A stretch of 64,000 nucleotides of DNA from Chersky-840 sp036511675 (lineage in GTDB: Bacteria; Actinomycetota; Acidimicrobiia; Acidimicrobiales; UBA8190): the NCBI GenBank assembly GCA_036511675.1, contig DATCBU010000102.1, positions 1 to 64,000 on the forward strand, in the 5' to 3' direction. Position 1 is the first letter of the stretch. Each line of letters opens with the position of its first letter. The notes below the pieces were generated by a model. It was given only the letters and a program-made list of their open reading frames with translations, did no database searches and was not told the DNA's origin. Made by a program: the position numbers and the translations under genes. Of this stretch, positions 16,144 to 24,311 are shown one piece after another.

Positions 16144-18603
16144 ATGGCGCAAGCCATCACCGTGTCGGACCCGATCAGCGGGACCGACCGCACACTGTCG
16201 TTCGAGGCGGGCAAACTCGCCATGCAGGCCGACGGCGCCGTCGTGGGCCGCATCGGCGACACCATCGTCCTCGTCGCCGCCACCGCCTCGCGGGGCGTGC
16301 GCGAGGGGGCCGACTTCTTCCCGCTGACCGTGGACATCGAAGAGCGGATGTACGCGGCGGGCAAGATCCCCGGCTCGTTCTTCCGGCGTGAGGGCCGTGC
16401 CACCGACCAGGCCATCCTCACCTGCCGTCTCATCGACCGTCCCCTGCGGCCGTCGTTCCCCGACGGGTTCCGCAACGAGGTGCACGTGGTCGGGACGATC
16501 TTCGCCGCCGACCAGATGAACCCCCACGATGTCCTGGCCATCAACACGGCGTCGGCCGCGCTCATGTTGTCGGGTATCCCCTTCGACGGGCCCATCGGTG
16601 CGGTCCGCATCGCCTGGTCCACCGAGGGCACCTGGGTTCCCCACCCCACCTACCAAGAAGGCGACGCCTCGTGCTTCGAGCTCGTCGTGGCCGGACGGGC
16701 CCTGTCCGAGGACGCCGGGACCGAGATCGCCATCATGATGGTCGAGGCCGGCGGCACCGAGGACTCGTGGAAGTACTACGAGGCCGGTGCGCCCCGGGTC
16801 ACCGAGGAAGTCCTGGCCGACGGGCTCGAGGCGGCCAAGACCTGGATCCGGGAGTCGATCGAGCTCCAGCGGGCCCTGGTGGCCAAGGTGGGCAAGAAGC
16901 CGACCATCGCCTACGAGCTGTTCACCGACCACAAAGACGACGTCTTCGAACGTGTGGCGGCGGTGGGCCGCGACGCGGTGGCCAAGGCCAACACGATCAC
17001 CGAGAAGGCCGAACGCAATGCCGCGCTCGACGAAGCTACGACGTCGATCATCGCCCAGCTCAGCCCGGAGTTCCCCGAGCGTGAGCGCGAGATCAAGGCG
17101 GCGGTGCGCTCGCTCACCAAGAAGATCGTGCGCAAGCGGATCGTCGAGGAGGGCATCCGCATCGACGGCCGGGGCACGGCCGACATCCGACCCCTGTCGG
17201 CGGAGGTGGGGCTGCTCCCCACCACGCACGGCTCCGCGCTGTTCCAGCGGGGCGAGACCCAGGTGCTGAACGTGACGACGCTGGGCATGCCGCGCATGAA
17301 CCAGCTGCTCGACACCATCGGCATCCACGAGCACAAGCGCTACATGCACCATTACAACTTCCCGCCGTTCTCCACAGGTGAGACCGGCTTCATGCGAGGC
17401 CCGAAGCGTCGCGAGATCGGGCACGGCCTGTTGGCCGAGCGCGCCCTGCTTCCCGTGGTGCCCTCCCAGGAGGAGTTCCCCTACACCCTTCGCCTCGTGT
17501 CCGACGTGCTGTCGTCGAACGGGTCCACCTCCATGGCGTCGGTGTGCGGCTCCTCGCTCTCGCTCATGGACGCCGGCGTGCCCATCAAAGCCCCCGTGGC
17601 CGGGATCGCCATGGGCCTCGTCTACGACGAGGGAACCTACGTCACCCTGACCGACATCCTCGGCGCCGAGGATGCCTTCGGGGACATGGACTTCAAGGTG
17701 GCGGGCACGCACGACTCGGTGACGGCATTGCAGCTCGACACCAAGATCGACGGGCTTCCCGCCGACGTCCTGGGCAAGGCACTCCTCCAGGCACGAGAGG
17801 CGCGGCTCAAGATCCTCGAGGTCATGGCCGGCGCCATCGCCGAACCACGTCCCGAGGTGTCGGAGAATGCGCCCAAGATCGTGTCGTTCCAGATTCCGGT
17901 CGACCGCATCGGCGAGGTGATCGGCCCCAAGGGCAAGGTGATCAACGCCCTGCAGGCCGAGACGGGTGCGGACATCGCCGTGGACGACGACGGCATGTTC
18001 GGCATCGTCACGATCGGGGCCAAAGACGGAGGGGCGGTGTCGGAGGCCAAGCGCCGCATCTTCCTCATCGTCGACCCCCCCGAGGCCGAGGTGGGTGCGG
18101 TCTACCCCGGGAAGGTCGTCAACATCACCAAGTTCGGGGCTTTCGTGAACATCCTCCCGGGACGAGACGGGCTCCTGCACATCTCGAAGGTGGGCGGCGG
18201 CAAGCGCGTCGACCGAGTCGAGGACGTCCTGTCACTGGGACAGGACCTTGAGGTGAAGGTGGACGACATCGACCCCCAGGGCAAGGTGTCGCTGTCGCTG
18301 GCCGGGGCCCCGCCCGCACCGACGGGGAACGGGTCGGGTGCGTCGACGAGTTCGGGTGCCCCCTCGGGCGGGTCGTCTCGCGGCGGTCCGTCACGTCCCC
18401 CCGAAGGTGGACACAGCACCTCGGCGCCGGTGGCGTCGTTCGAAGCAGCCTTCGAGGCCGAGCTCGTCAGCGAGCTGGGTGATCTCGGTCCCGCGCCCGC
18501 AGCGGGCGGCGGCGGCGGCGGTGGAGAACGGGGCGAGCGCGGCAGCCATCGCGGTGGAGACCGCGGCGGCGATCGCGGTCCCCGGCGTCCCCGTCGGCGG
18601 TGA
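16144..18603 (+). CDS. pnp: Polyribonucleotide nucleotidyltransferase (PNPase)
   Basis: 3'-5' phosphorolytic exoribonuclease, trimeric, central to mRNA turnover. ATG 16144 has AGGAG 4 nt upstream; ATG 16132 is an alternative. Domains: first RNase PH core (about 10-140), helical region, second catalytic core (about 330-550, with SNGSTSMASVCG and the acidic site GDMDFKVAGT), KH (IGEVIGPKGKVINALQAETG near 595) and S1 (YPGKVVNITKFGAFVNILPGRDGLLH near 650). The C-terminal 90 residues are Gly/Ser- then Arg/Gly/Asp-rich (ERGERGSHRGGDRGGDRG), resembling RGG-type RNA-binding tails of some actinomycete RNA-degradation proteins. Length 819. Confidence 0.96.
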   Translation: MAQAITVSDPISGTDRTLSFEAGKLAMQADGAVVGRIGDTIVLVAATASRGVREGADFFPLTVDIEERMYAAGKIPGSFFRREGRATDQAILTCRLIDRPLRPSFPDGFRNEVHVVGTIFAADQMNPHDVLAINTASAALMLSGIPFDGPIGAVRIAWSTEGTWVPHPTYQEGDASCFELVVAGRALSEDAGTEIAIMMVEAGGTEDSWKYYEAGAPRVTEEVLADGLEAAKTWIRESIELQRALVAKVGKKPTIAYELFTDHKDDVFERVAAVGRDAVAKANTITEKAERNAALDEATTSIIAQLSPEFPEREREIKAAVRSLTKKIVRKRIVEEGIRIDGRGTADIRPLSAEVGLLPTTHGSALFQRGETQVLNVTTLGMPRMNQLLDTIGIHEHKRYMHHYNFPPFSTGETGFMRGPKRREIGHGLLAERALLPVVPSQEEFPYTLRLVSDVLSSNGSTSMASVCGSSLSLMDAGVPIKAPVAGIAMGLVYDEGTYVTLTDILGAEDAFGDMDFKVAGTHDSVTALQLDTKIDGLPADVLGKALLQAREARLKILEVMAGAIAEPRPEVSENAPKIVSFQIPVDRIGEVIGPKGKVINALQAETGADIAVDDDGMFGIVTIGAKDGGAVSEAKRRIFLIVDPPEAEVGAVYPGKVVNITKFGAFVNILPGRDGLLHISKVGGGKRVDRVEDVLSLGQDLEVKVDDIDPQGKVSLSLAGAPPAPTGNGSGASTSSGAPSGGSSRGGPSRPPEGGHSTSAPVASFEAAFEAELVSELGDLGPAPAAGGGGGGGERGERGSHRGGDRGGDRGPRRPRRR

Positions 18604-18703
18604 GCGCCGAGCACCGCTCGGGCCGCAGCCCTGCACATTTGTCGGTGAGCTCCGGGGCCGGCGGCACTGCGGTGTCGCCGGCCGCGGTCTCTTGCACCAG
18701 CCC

Positions 18704-19936
18704 ATGATCCGCACCGAGCTGCTCGAGTGCGGCGCTCGACTGGTGACCGAGTCCATGGCCGAGGCGCGCTCGGTCACGGTCGGGGTATGGGTGGGCACCG
18801 GGTCGCGCGACGAGGACGACGCCCATTCCGGCGCGTCGCACTTCCTCGAGCATCTGCTGTTCAAGGGCACGCCCAAATGGAGTGCGGCGGACATCGCCGA
18901 GTCGGTCGACGAGATCGGCGGCGACATGAACGCCTTCACGACCAAGGAGTACACGGCGTTCTACATCCGTCTCCTGGCCGATGACCTCCCGCTCGGGCTC
19001 GACGTATTGGGTGCCATCATGACTGAGCCTGCACTGCGCGTGGACGACATCGACGCCGAACGCCAGGTCATCTTGGACGAGATCCTCATGCACGCCGACG
19101 AGCCCGCCGATTTCGCCGCCGAACAGTGCACGGCTTCGATGTTCCCCGAGCACCCCCTGGGTCGCGAGGTGCTCGGCACCCCGCCCAGTGTGGAGTCGCT
19201 CGACCAGGCCGAAATCCGCCGCTTCTTCGATCACCACTACCGGGCCGGAAATCTCGTCGTGGCCGCCGCCGGCGACGTCGACCACGAGCGGTTGGCAACC
19301 GAGGTCCAGACCCGGTTCAGCGGTCGATCCGGCGGCGCCTCGCCCCGTCGGGTGCCCCCCGACCGTGCCGGCCACCCCTTGACGGTGCAGGGCCGGCCCA
19401 CCGAGCAGGTCCATCTCGTCGTCGGCATGCGCTGCGCCGGCCGGCATTCGCCGCAGCGCTGGCCCCTGGCCGTGTTCAACCACGTCCTGGGCGGAGGGAT
19501 CTCGAGCCGTCTTTTCCAAGAGGTGCGCGAGCGTCGTGGTCTGGCCTACTCGATCTGGTCGGAACGGGTCCACTACGAAGAGGTGGGCACGATGACGGTG
19601 AGTGTGGGCACCGCACCCGAGCACGCCCGCGAAGTGCTGGCCCTGGTGCACGGCGAGCTCGATCGCATGGGCGAGCAGGGGATCACGGCCCGGGAGCTGA
19701 CCGTGGCCAAGGGGCACCTGCGGGCGGAGACGCTCCTGTCGCTCGAGGACTCCGGCGCCCGTATGAGCAGGATCGGTTCGAGTCTGCTGCTCCACGGCCA
19801 GGTGCTCGAGATCGACGAGGTCCTGTCCAAGGTGGACGCCGTCACCGTCGACGACGTGGCGGCGGTGGCGGCCACCTTGGCCACCGAGACGCGAACCTTG
19901 TCGGTGGTGGGCCCGTTCGACCCCGACGCGCGGTGA
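18704..19936 (+). CDS. M16 family zinc peptidase (insulinase-like)
   Basis: Processing-peptidase-like metalloprotease. The inverted zinc motif HFLEH lies near residues 46-50 (SGASHFLEHLLFKGTP), with the third ligand Glu in the ERQVILDEI region (about 126-134). The C-terminal inactive half has GGGISSRLFQEVRERRGLAYS, the second family signature. ATG 18704 gives 410 residues, normal for the bacterial single-domain type. In mycobacteria and streptomycetes an M16 peptidase also follows pnp (established knowledge). Its substrate is unknown. It lies 100 bp after pnp. Confidence 0.92.
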   Translation: MIRTELLECGARLVTESMAEARSVTVGVWVGTGSRDEDDAHSGASHFLEHLLFKGTPKWSAADIAESVDEIGGDMNAFTTKEYTAFYIRLLADDLPLGLDVLGAIMTEPALRVDDIDAERQVILDEILMHADEPADFAAEQCTASMFPEHPLGREVLGTPPSVESLDQAEIRRFFDHHYRAGNLVVAAAGDVDHERLATEVQTRFSGRSGGASPRRVPPDRAGHPLTVQGRPTEQVHLVVGMRCAGRHSPQRWPLAVFNHVLGGGISSRLFQEVRERRGLAYSIWSERVHYEEVGTMTVSVGTAPEHAREVLALVHGELDRMGEQGITARELTVAKGHLRAETLLSLEDSGARMSRIGSSLLLHGQVLEIDEVLSKVDAVTVDDVAAVAATLATETRTLSVVGPFDPDAR

Positions 19937-19988
19937 CCCCCGGTCCCGTGGGCGCCGACGGGCCGACCTCGGCGCGGGGGCACCTCGC

Positions 19989-19994
19989 TAGGGT
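19989..19994 (+). promoter_or_regulatory. -10 box TAGGGT, leaderless dapB
   Basis: TAGGGT ends 6 nt before the dapB ATG at 20001; there is no Shine-Dalgarno sequence. Same geometry as at ribF, the first tetR, dapA and dapD. Confidence 0.5.
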
Positions 19995-20000
19995 TTGGTC

Positions 20001-20810
20001 ATGACGCGCGTGGGCGTGCTCGGCGCCGGCGGACGCATGGGCAGAGAAGTGTGCCGAGCCATCACCGAGGACCCCGAGCTCGAGCTCGTGGCCGCCGTCG
20101 ACCCGGCTCTGGCGGGGATCGATCTCCGTCAGGTCACCGGAGTCGACGGGGCGGGACTGCAGATGGCGAGCGATGTCGAGGATCTCGAGCGCTCGGGCGC
20201 CGAAGTGGCCGTCGATTTCACGGTGGCGGACGCGGCCGTCGAGCACATGCGGTGGTGCGCGTCGCACGGCGTGCATGCCGTGGTGGGCACCACCGGGATC
20301 GCCGCGGACGTGCTCGACGACCTCGGAGCCCTGTTCGCCGACTCGAAGGCCAACGGGGTGATCGCGGCCAACTTCGCCATCGGCGCCGTGCTCATGATGC
20401 GCTTCGCCGAGCTCGCCGCGCCGTTCATGGACAGCGTGGAGATCATGGAACTGCATCACGACGGCAAGCTCGACGCGCCGTCGGGGACGGCGATGACCAC
20501 TGCCGGGCGCCTGGGCCAGGCCCGCCGGGACGCCGGCGCCGACCCCTGGCCCGCCGACCGCACGGCGTCGGAGGTCGTGCGCGGGGCGCGCGGGGGAGAG
20601 GGCCCGGGCGGCGTCCACATCCACTCGATCCGCCTTCCGGGCCTGGTGGCACATCAGGAGGTCTTGTTCGGCGCGGTGGGCCAGAGCCTCAGCATCCGCC
20701 ACGACGCCTACGACCGCACGTCGTTCATGCCGGGGATGATCCTGGCGGTGAAGGCCGTCGGGGCCCGGCCCGGGCTCACCGTCGGGCTCGACACGCTCCT
20801 CGGATTCTGA
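20001..20810 (+). CDS. dapB: 4-hydroxy-tetrahydrodipicolinate reductase
   Basis: Second committed step of the diaminopimelate/lysine pathway, NAD(P)H dependent. The dinucleotide motif GAGGRMGREV is at residues 8-17, then VGTTGI, and the active-site signature ELHHDGKLDAPSGTA near residues 149-163 with the catalytic His and Lys. ATG 20001 was chosen over TTG 19995 because the TAGGGT box and family alignments fit it; 269 residues. It feeds the same pathway as dapA, dapF, dapC, dapD and dapE further on. Confidence 0.96.
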   Translation: MTRVGVLGAGGRMGREVCRAITEDPELELVAAVDPALAGIDLRQVTGVDGAGLQMASDVEDLERSGAEVAVDFTVADAAVEHMRWCASHGVHAVVGTTGIAADVLDDLGALFADSKANGVIAANFAIGAVLMMRFAELAAPFMDSVEIMELHHDGKLDAPSGTAMTTAGRLGQARRDAGADPWPADRTASEVVRGARGGEGPGGVHIHSIRLPGLVAHQEVLFGAVGQSLSIRHDAYDRTSFMPGMILAVKAVGARPGLTVGLDTLLGF

Positions 20811-20821
20811 CGGCGCGGCGG

Positions 20822-20827
20822 TAGCCT
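20822..20827 (+). promoter_or_regulatory. -10 box TAGCCT, leaderless tetR gene
   Basis: TAGCCT ends 6 nt before ATG 20834 in the 23-bp gap after dapB, implying an independent leaderless transcript for the regulator. Confidence 0.5.
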
Positions 20828-20833
20828 GGCCCG

Positions 20834-21415
20834 ATGGACGGGCCACGCCAACGCATCCTCGAGGCCACCTATGCCTGCGTGGCCCGCTGGGGCCTGTCCA
20901 AGACCACCGTCGAGGACGCGGCGCGCGAGGCGGGATTGTCCCGGGCCACGGTGTACCGCTATTTCCCCGGCGGTCGTGACGAGCTCATCGACGCCGTCGT
21001 GTCGTGGCAGTTCCTGCTCTTCTTCGTGAGCCTCTACGAAGAGGTCCACGGCGCCACTTCTCTGGAGGAGGTCCTCGACCGCGGGTTGGTCTTCGCCCGC
21101 CGATCGCTGCTCGAGCACGAGGTGCTCCAGAAGATCCTCGAGACCGAGCCCGACGTGCTCATGCCCAAGCTCACCGTCGAGTCCAACCGGACGGTGGGGC
21201 TCATCGCCGGCTTCCTCGTCCCCTACCTGCACGAGCACGGCATGGCCGACGGCATCGAGATTCACGAGGCGGCGGACTTCCTGGCCCGCATGATCCTGTC
21301 CTACATCTCGTCGCCCGGACATTGGGACCTGGGGGACCCCGAGCAGGTCGCCACCCTGGTGCGTACCGAGCTGCTCGCCGGCGTCATGGGGGAGTTGGGG
21401 CCTGCGGTCCCCTGA
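20834..21415 (+). CDS. TetR/AcrR family regulator (first of a tandem pair)
   Basis: DNA-binding repressor-type protein of 193 residues. The helix-turn-helix is at about 21-50: KTTVEDAAREAGLSRATVYRYF. The ligand-binding part is Leu/Glu-rich with no assignable ligand. It resembles the following gene in the HTH (LSRATVYRYFPGG versus CSRATVYRVFPGG) and in length, so the two look like paralogues from an old duplication. It lies between dapB and the promoter of the second regulator. Control of the neighbouring diiron protein gene is the simplest hypothesis. Confidence 0.88.
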   Translation: MDGPRQRILEATYACVARWGLSKTTVEDAAREAGLSRATVYRYFPGGRDELIDAVVSWQFLLFFVSLYEEVHGATSLEEVLDRGLVFARRSLLEHEVLQKILETEPDVLMPKLTVESNRTVGLIAGFLVPYLHEHGMADGIEIHEAADFLARMILSYISSPGHWDLGDPEQVATLVRTELLAGVMGELGPAVP

Positions 21416-21443
21416 GCAGCACCGCGCCCCGCCGGGGGTGCCA

Positions 21444-21476
21444 TTGACAATGAGACATCTTGAGCCATACTGTCTC
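21444..21476 (+). promoter_or_regulatory. Promoter with overlapping palindromic operator, second tetR
   Basis: TTGACA (21444-21449), 16-bp spacer, CATACT (21466-21471): the best -35/-10 pair in this part of the window. The start site falls at about the GTG at 21480, so the transcript is probably leaderless. An inverted repeat GAGACA (21452-21457) and TGTCTC (21471-21476) spans the spacer and the -10. Binding there would block polymerase, so it is a good candidate operator for one or both TetR proteins. Confidence 0.6.
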
Positions 21477-21479
21477 GCC

Positions 21480-22190
21480 GTGGGCACGGCGCGGCTGGAG
21501 CTGGTGCGGGGCACGCCTTCGGGCGGGCCCGTCGAGCCCCGCGACGCCACCGCCAGTCCGGCCCGGGTGCGGATCGTCGACGGCGCGTTGTCGTGTATCG
21601 CCCGGCAGGGCGTCGCCAGGATCACCCTCGACGACGTGGCCCGGGCGGCAGGGTGCAGCCGGGCCACGGTCTACCGGGTCTTTCCCGGAGGCAAGGACGC
21701 CGTGCTCGGCGCCGTAGTCGACACCGAGGTCTCGAGGTTCTTCAGCGCCCTAGCCGTCCGCATGGGAGAGGCCGCCGATCTCGAGGACGTGCTCGTGGCC
21801 GGCATGACCGAGGCCGCCACCCTGATCTCCGGGCACCCCGCCCTCGGGAATCTGCTGGCGCACGAGCCCGAGCTCGTCCTCTCGCAGCTGGCCTTCGCCC
21901 GCATGGACCAGGTGCTGGCGGTGACGTGCGCCTTCACCACGCCGTTCCTCGGGCGCTGGCTGGACAAGGCCGAGGCCAAGCGCGTGGCCGAATGGTCGGC
22001 GCGCATCGTGGTGTCGTATCTGTTGTGCCCCGCCGACGGGGTCGACCTCACCGATGCTGCGCAGGTGCGCCACCTGGTGCGCCTGTTCGTGCTGCCCGGC
22101 ATTCGGGCACTGCGCGTGCCCCAGGGCGCGGCCCCGCGATCTTTGCAGTACCACCGATCACTACCCACCACCAAGGGGGAAGCATCATGA
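21480..22190 (+). CDS. TetR/AcrR family regulator (second of the pair)
   Basis: Regulator of 236 residues from GTG 21480. Upstream ATGs at 21438 and 21450 lie within or before the -35/-10 elements and are unlikely starts. The HTH is at about 47-76 (ARITLDDVARAAGCSRATVYRVF). The effector domain has no diagnostic residues. Its TGA overlaps the ATG of the diiron protein gene (ATGA), so the two are translationally coupled and the regulator most likely controls this operon, itself included, through the palindrome at 21452-21476. Confidence 0.86.
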   Translation: MGTARLELVRGTPSGGPVEPRDATASPARVRIVDGALSCIARQGVARITLDDVARAAGCSRATVYRVFPGGKDAVLGAVVDTEVSRFFSALAVRMGEAADLEDVLVAGMTEAATLISGHPALGNLLAHEPELVLSQLAFARMDQVLAVTCAFTTPFLGRWLDKAEAKRVAEWSARIVVSYLLCPADGVDLTDAAQVRHLVRLFVLPGIRALRVPQGAAPRSLQYHRSLPTTKGEAS

Positions 22191-23317
22191 CGGAGCAGAT
22201 GCGCGAGACGGTCGACATCATCGGCCGCGACGACATCAACGACCTCGAGGCGATCCTGTCGGTGGTGAACACCGACGTCGACGAGGAGCGCCACGCCGTC
22301 CACTCGGTCTACGACACCATCTTCACCTGGGACTACGAGAAGGGGCAGCGGCCCAAGCTCGAGAAGCTGTACGAGAAGGCCAAGAAGACGCAGTGGAACG
22401 GCCAGACTGACCTTCCGTGGGAGACCGACGTCGACCAGGAGGCGCTCGTGGTGGCCAACGCGGCCGCCAACGGCGGCCTTGGTGAAGGCCTCGACGTGAG
22501 CGGGACATCGCTGGCGTTGTGGGGCGACAAGGAGTGGATCCAGTTCGGGGTGGAGAGCCAGAACTGGACGCTCTCGCAGTTCATGCACGGCGAGCAGGGC
22601 GCCCTGGTGTGCACGGCCAAGATCGTCGAGTCGGTCCCGTGGATCGACGCCAAGTACTACGCCGCAACACAGGTCATGGACGAGGCCCGGCACGTCGAGG
22701 TCTTCGCCAAGTACCTCGACGACAAGCTGTCGGGCCACTACCCGATCAATGCCCATCTCCGGCTCCTGCTCGACGACATCATCGCCGACCAGCGGTGGGA
22801 CATGACCTATCTCGGCATGCAGATCATGGTCGAGGGCCTGGCCCTGGCGGCGTTCGGCTTCATGCACCAGATGACGACCGAGCCCCTGCTCAAGCAATTG
22901 CTGCGCTATGTGATGTCGGACGAGGCCCGCCACGTCGCCTTCGGTGTGCTCAGTCTCCAGGAGTACTACCAGCAGCTGTCGGCGGCCGAGATCCGCGAGC
23001 GCCAGGAGTTCGCCTTCGAGGCGGCCGTGCGCATGCGCGACCGGTTCCTCCAGCAAGAGGTGTGGGACCGCATGGGGGTCAACCCCAAGGAGATCGTGCC
23101 CTTGCTCATGCAGGTGCCCGACCGCCAGGTCTTCCAGTCCCTGCTGTTCTCCAAGATCGTGCCCAACTGCAAGAAGCTCGGCCTGCTCGACGCGGCCGAC
23201 GGCTGGTTGCGGGTGAAATTCACCGAGCTCGGCGTCATCGGGTTCGAGGACTGGACCGACACCGGTGAGGAGTACGACAGCCTGCAGGCGACCCCGGCGA
23301 CCGGCGCCGTCGCCTGA
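22187..23317 (+). CDS. Ferritin-like diiron carboxylate protein, function unknown
   Basis: 376-residue all-helical protein with a full set of diiron ligands in two repeats: Glu136, Glu166 and His169 (MDEARHVEVF), then Glu216, Glu246 and His249 (SDEARHVAFG). This is the EX28-30EX2H pattern of the ribonucleotide reductase R2/oxygenase superfamily. No radical Tyr position can be assigned by eye. The best description is a soluble diiron oxidase or oxygenase of unknown substrate; AurF-like N-oxygenases and R2-like ligand-binding oxidases are relatives to consider. It is coupled to a TetR gene (ATGA overlap), preceded by AAGGGGGA, and has no redox partner gene nearby. Confidence 0.75.
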   Translation: MTEQMRETVDIIGRDDINDLEAILSVVNTDVDEERHAVHSVYDTIFTWDYEKGQRPKLEKLYEKAKKTQWNGQTDLPWETDVDQEALVVANAAANGGLGEGLDVSGTSLALWGDKEWIQFGVESQNWTLSQFMHGEQGALVCTAKIVESVPWIDAKYYAATQVMDEARHVEVFAKYLDDKLSGHYPINAHLRLLLDDIIADQRWDMTYLGMQIMVEGLALAAFGFMHQMTTEPLLKQLLRYVMSDEARHVAFGVLSLQEYYQQLSAAEIRERQEFAFEAAVRMRDRFLQQEVWDRMGVNPKEIVPLLMQVPDRQVFQSLLFSKIVPNCKKLGLLDAADGWLRVKFTELGVIGFEDWTDTGEEYDSLQATPATGAVA

Positions 23318-23354
23318 CACCGGCCCGGGCCGCCAGCGGCGCCCGCCGGGGGGC

Positions 23355-23360
23355 TAGCCT
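23355..23360 (+). promoter_or_regulatory. -10 box TAGCCT, leaderless dapA
   Basis: TAGCCT ends 6 nt before the dapA GTG (23367). The gap has no Shine-Dalgarno sequence. Confidence 0.5.
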
Positions 23361-23366
23361 GACGGC

Positions 23367-24311
23367 GTGAAGTCGTCACCCGGGCCTGCGCGATTCGGCG
23401 CCGTCATCACCGCCATGGTCACGCCCTTCGACGAGGACGGGGGCCTCGACGTCGACGGCGCCGTCACCCTGGCCCGGTGGCTCACGAGCCACGGAAGCGA
23501 CGGGCTCGTCGTGACGGGCACCACCGGTGAGGGTCCGGTGCTCTCCGACGCCGAGCTGGGGCAGCTGTGGCAGGCGGTGTCCGAGGCCGTCACCGTCCCG
23601 GTGCTCGCCGGCACCGGCTCCAACGACACCCGCCACACCATCGAGGTCACGAAGTTGGCCGAGGCCGCCGGGGTCGACGGCGCCCTGGTGGTGACGCCGT
23701 ATTACTCGCGGCCCTCGCAGACCGGCCTGTCCGCCCACTTCCGGGCCGTCGCCGCCGCCACCAGGCTCCCCGTGGTCCTCTACGACATCCCCGTGCGCGC
23801 CGGCCGGCGCATCGCCCGCGACACCATGGTGCGACTGGCCCGGGACGTGCCCAACATCGTCGGCGTGAAAGATGCCACGGGTGACCCGGCGGGCTCGGCG
23901 CGCCTGGTGGCCGAGGCGCCCGTTGGATTCGAGCTCTACAGCGGCGACGACGCCCTCACCCTGGCCCTGCTGGCGCTCGGTGCTGTGGGCGCGGTGAGCG
24001 TGGCGTCGCACTGGGCCGGGGAGGAGACCGCGGCGATGGTCGCCGCCTGGTTCAAGGGCGACACCGATCGAGCACGGGCGACCAACGCCACGCTCATGGA
24101 GTCCTACGACTTCGAGTCCACCGAGACGTACCCGAACCCGCTGCCGGCCAAAGCGGCGTGCCGCGTCCTGGGACTGCCCGTCGGCCAGTGTCGGCTCCCC
24201 CTCGGTGCCGCACCTCCCGATCTCGACGAGCGGGCCCGCACGGTGCTCGCCAACCTGGGGCGCGACGTGCACGCCGTTGCCGGTGCCCGCCCGGGCGGGT
24301 CGCTTGCCTGA
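23367..24311 (+). CDS. dapA: 4-hydroxy-tetrahydrodipicolinate synthase
   Basis: Condenses pyruvate and aspartate semialdehyde, the entry to diaminopimelate synthesis. TIM barrel of 314 residues: GAVITAMVTPFDEDGGLDV, GTTGEGPVLSDAE (the Thr-Thr motif), YYSRPSQTGL with the active-site Tyr, YDIPVRAG with the carboxylate-binding Arg, and VGVKDATGD with the Schiff-base Lys. It starts at GTG 23367. The stop overlaps the TTG start of RNase J, as dapA-rnj pairs do in many actinomycetes. Confidence 0.96.
   Translation: MKSSPGPARFGAVITAMVTPFDEDGGLDVDGAVTLARWLTSHGSDGLVVTGTTGEGPVLSDAELGQLWQAVSEAVTVPVLAGTGSNDTRHTIEVTKLAEAAGVDGALVVTPYYSRPSQTGLSAHFRAVAAATRLPVVLYDIPVRAGRRIARDTMVRLARDVPNIVGVKDATGDPAGSARLVAEAPVGFELYSGDDALTLALLALGAVGAVSVASHWAGEETAAMVAAWFKGDTDRARATNATLMESYDFESTETYPNPLPAKAACRVLGLPVGQCRLPLGAAPPDLDERARTVLANLGRDVHAVAGARPGGSLA

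Noticed and set aside
18338..18703. Upstream extension of the M16 peptidase frame into pnp
   Set aside because: The extra 122 residues are an out-of-frame shadow of the pnp tail; ATG 18704 fits the family start.
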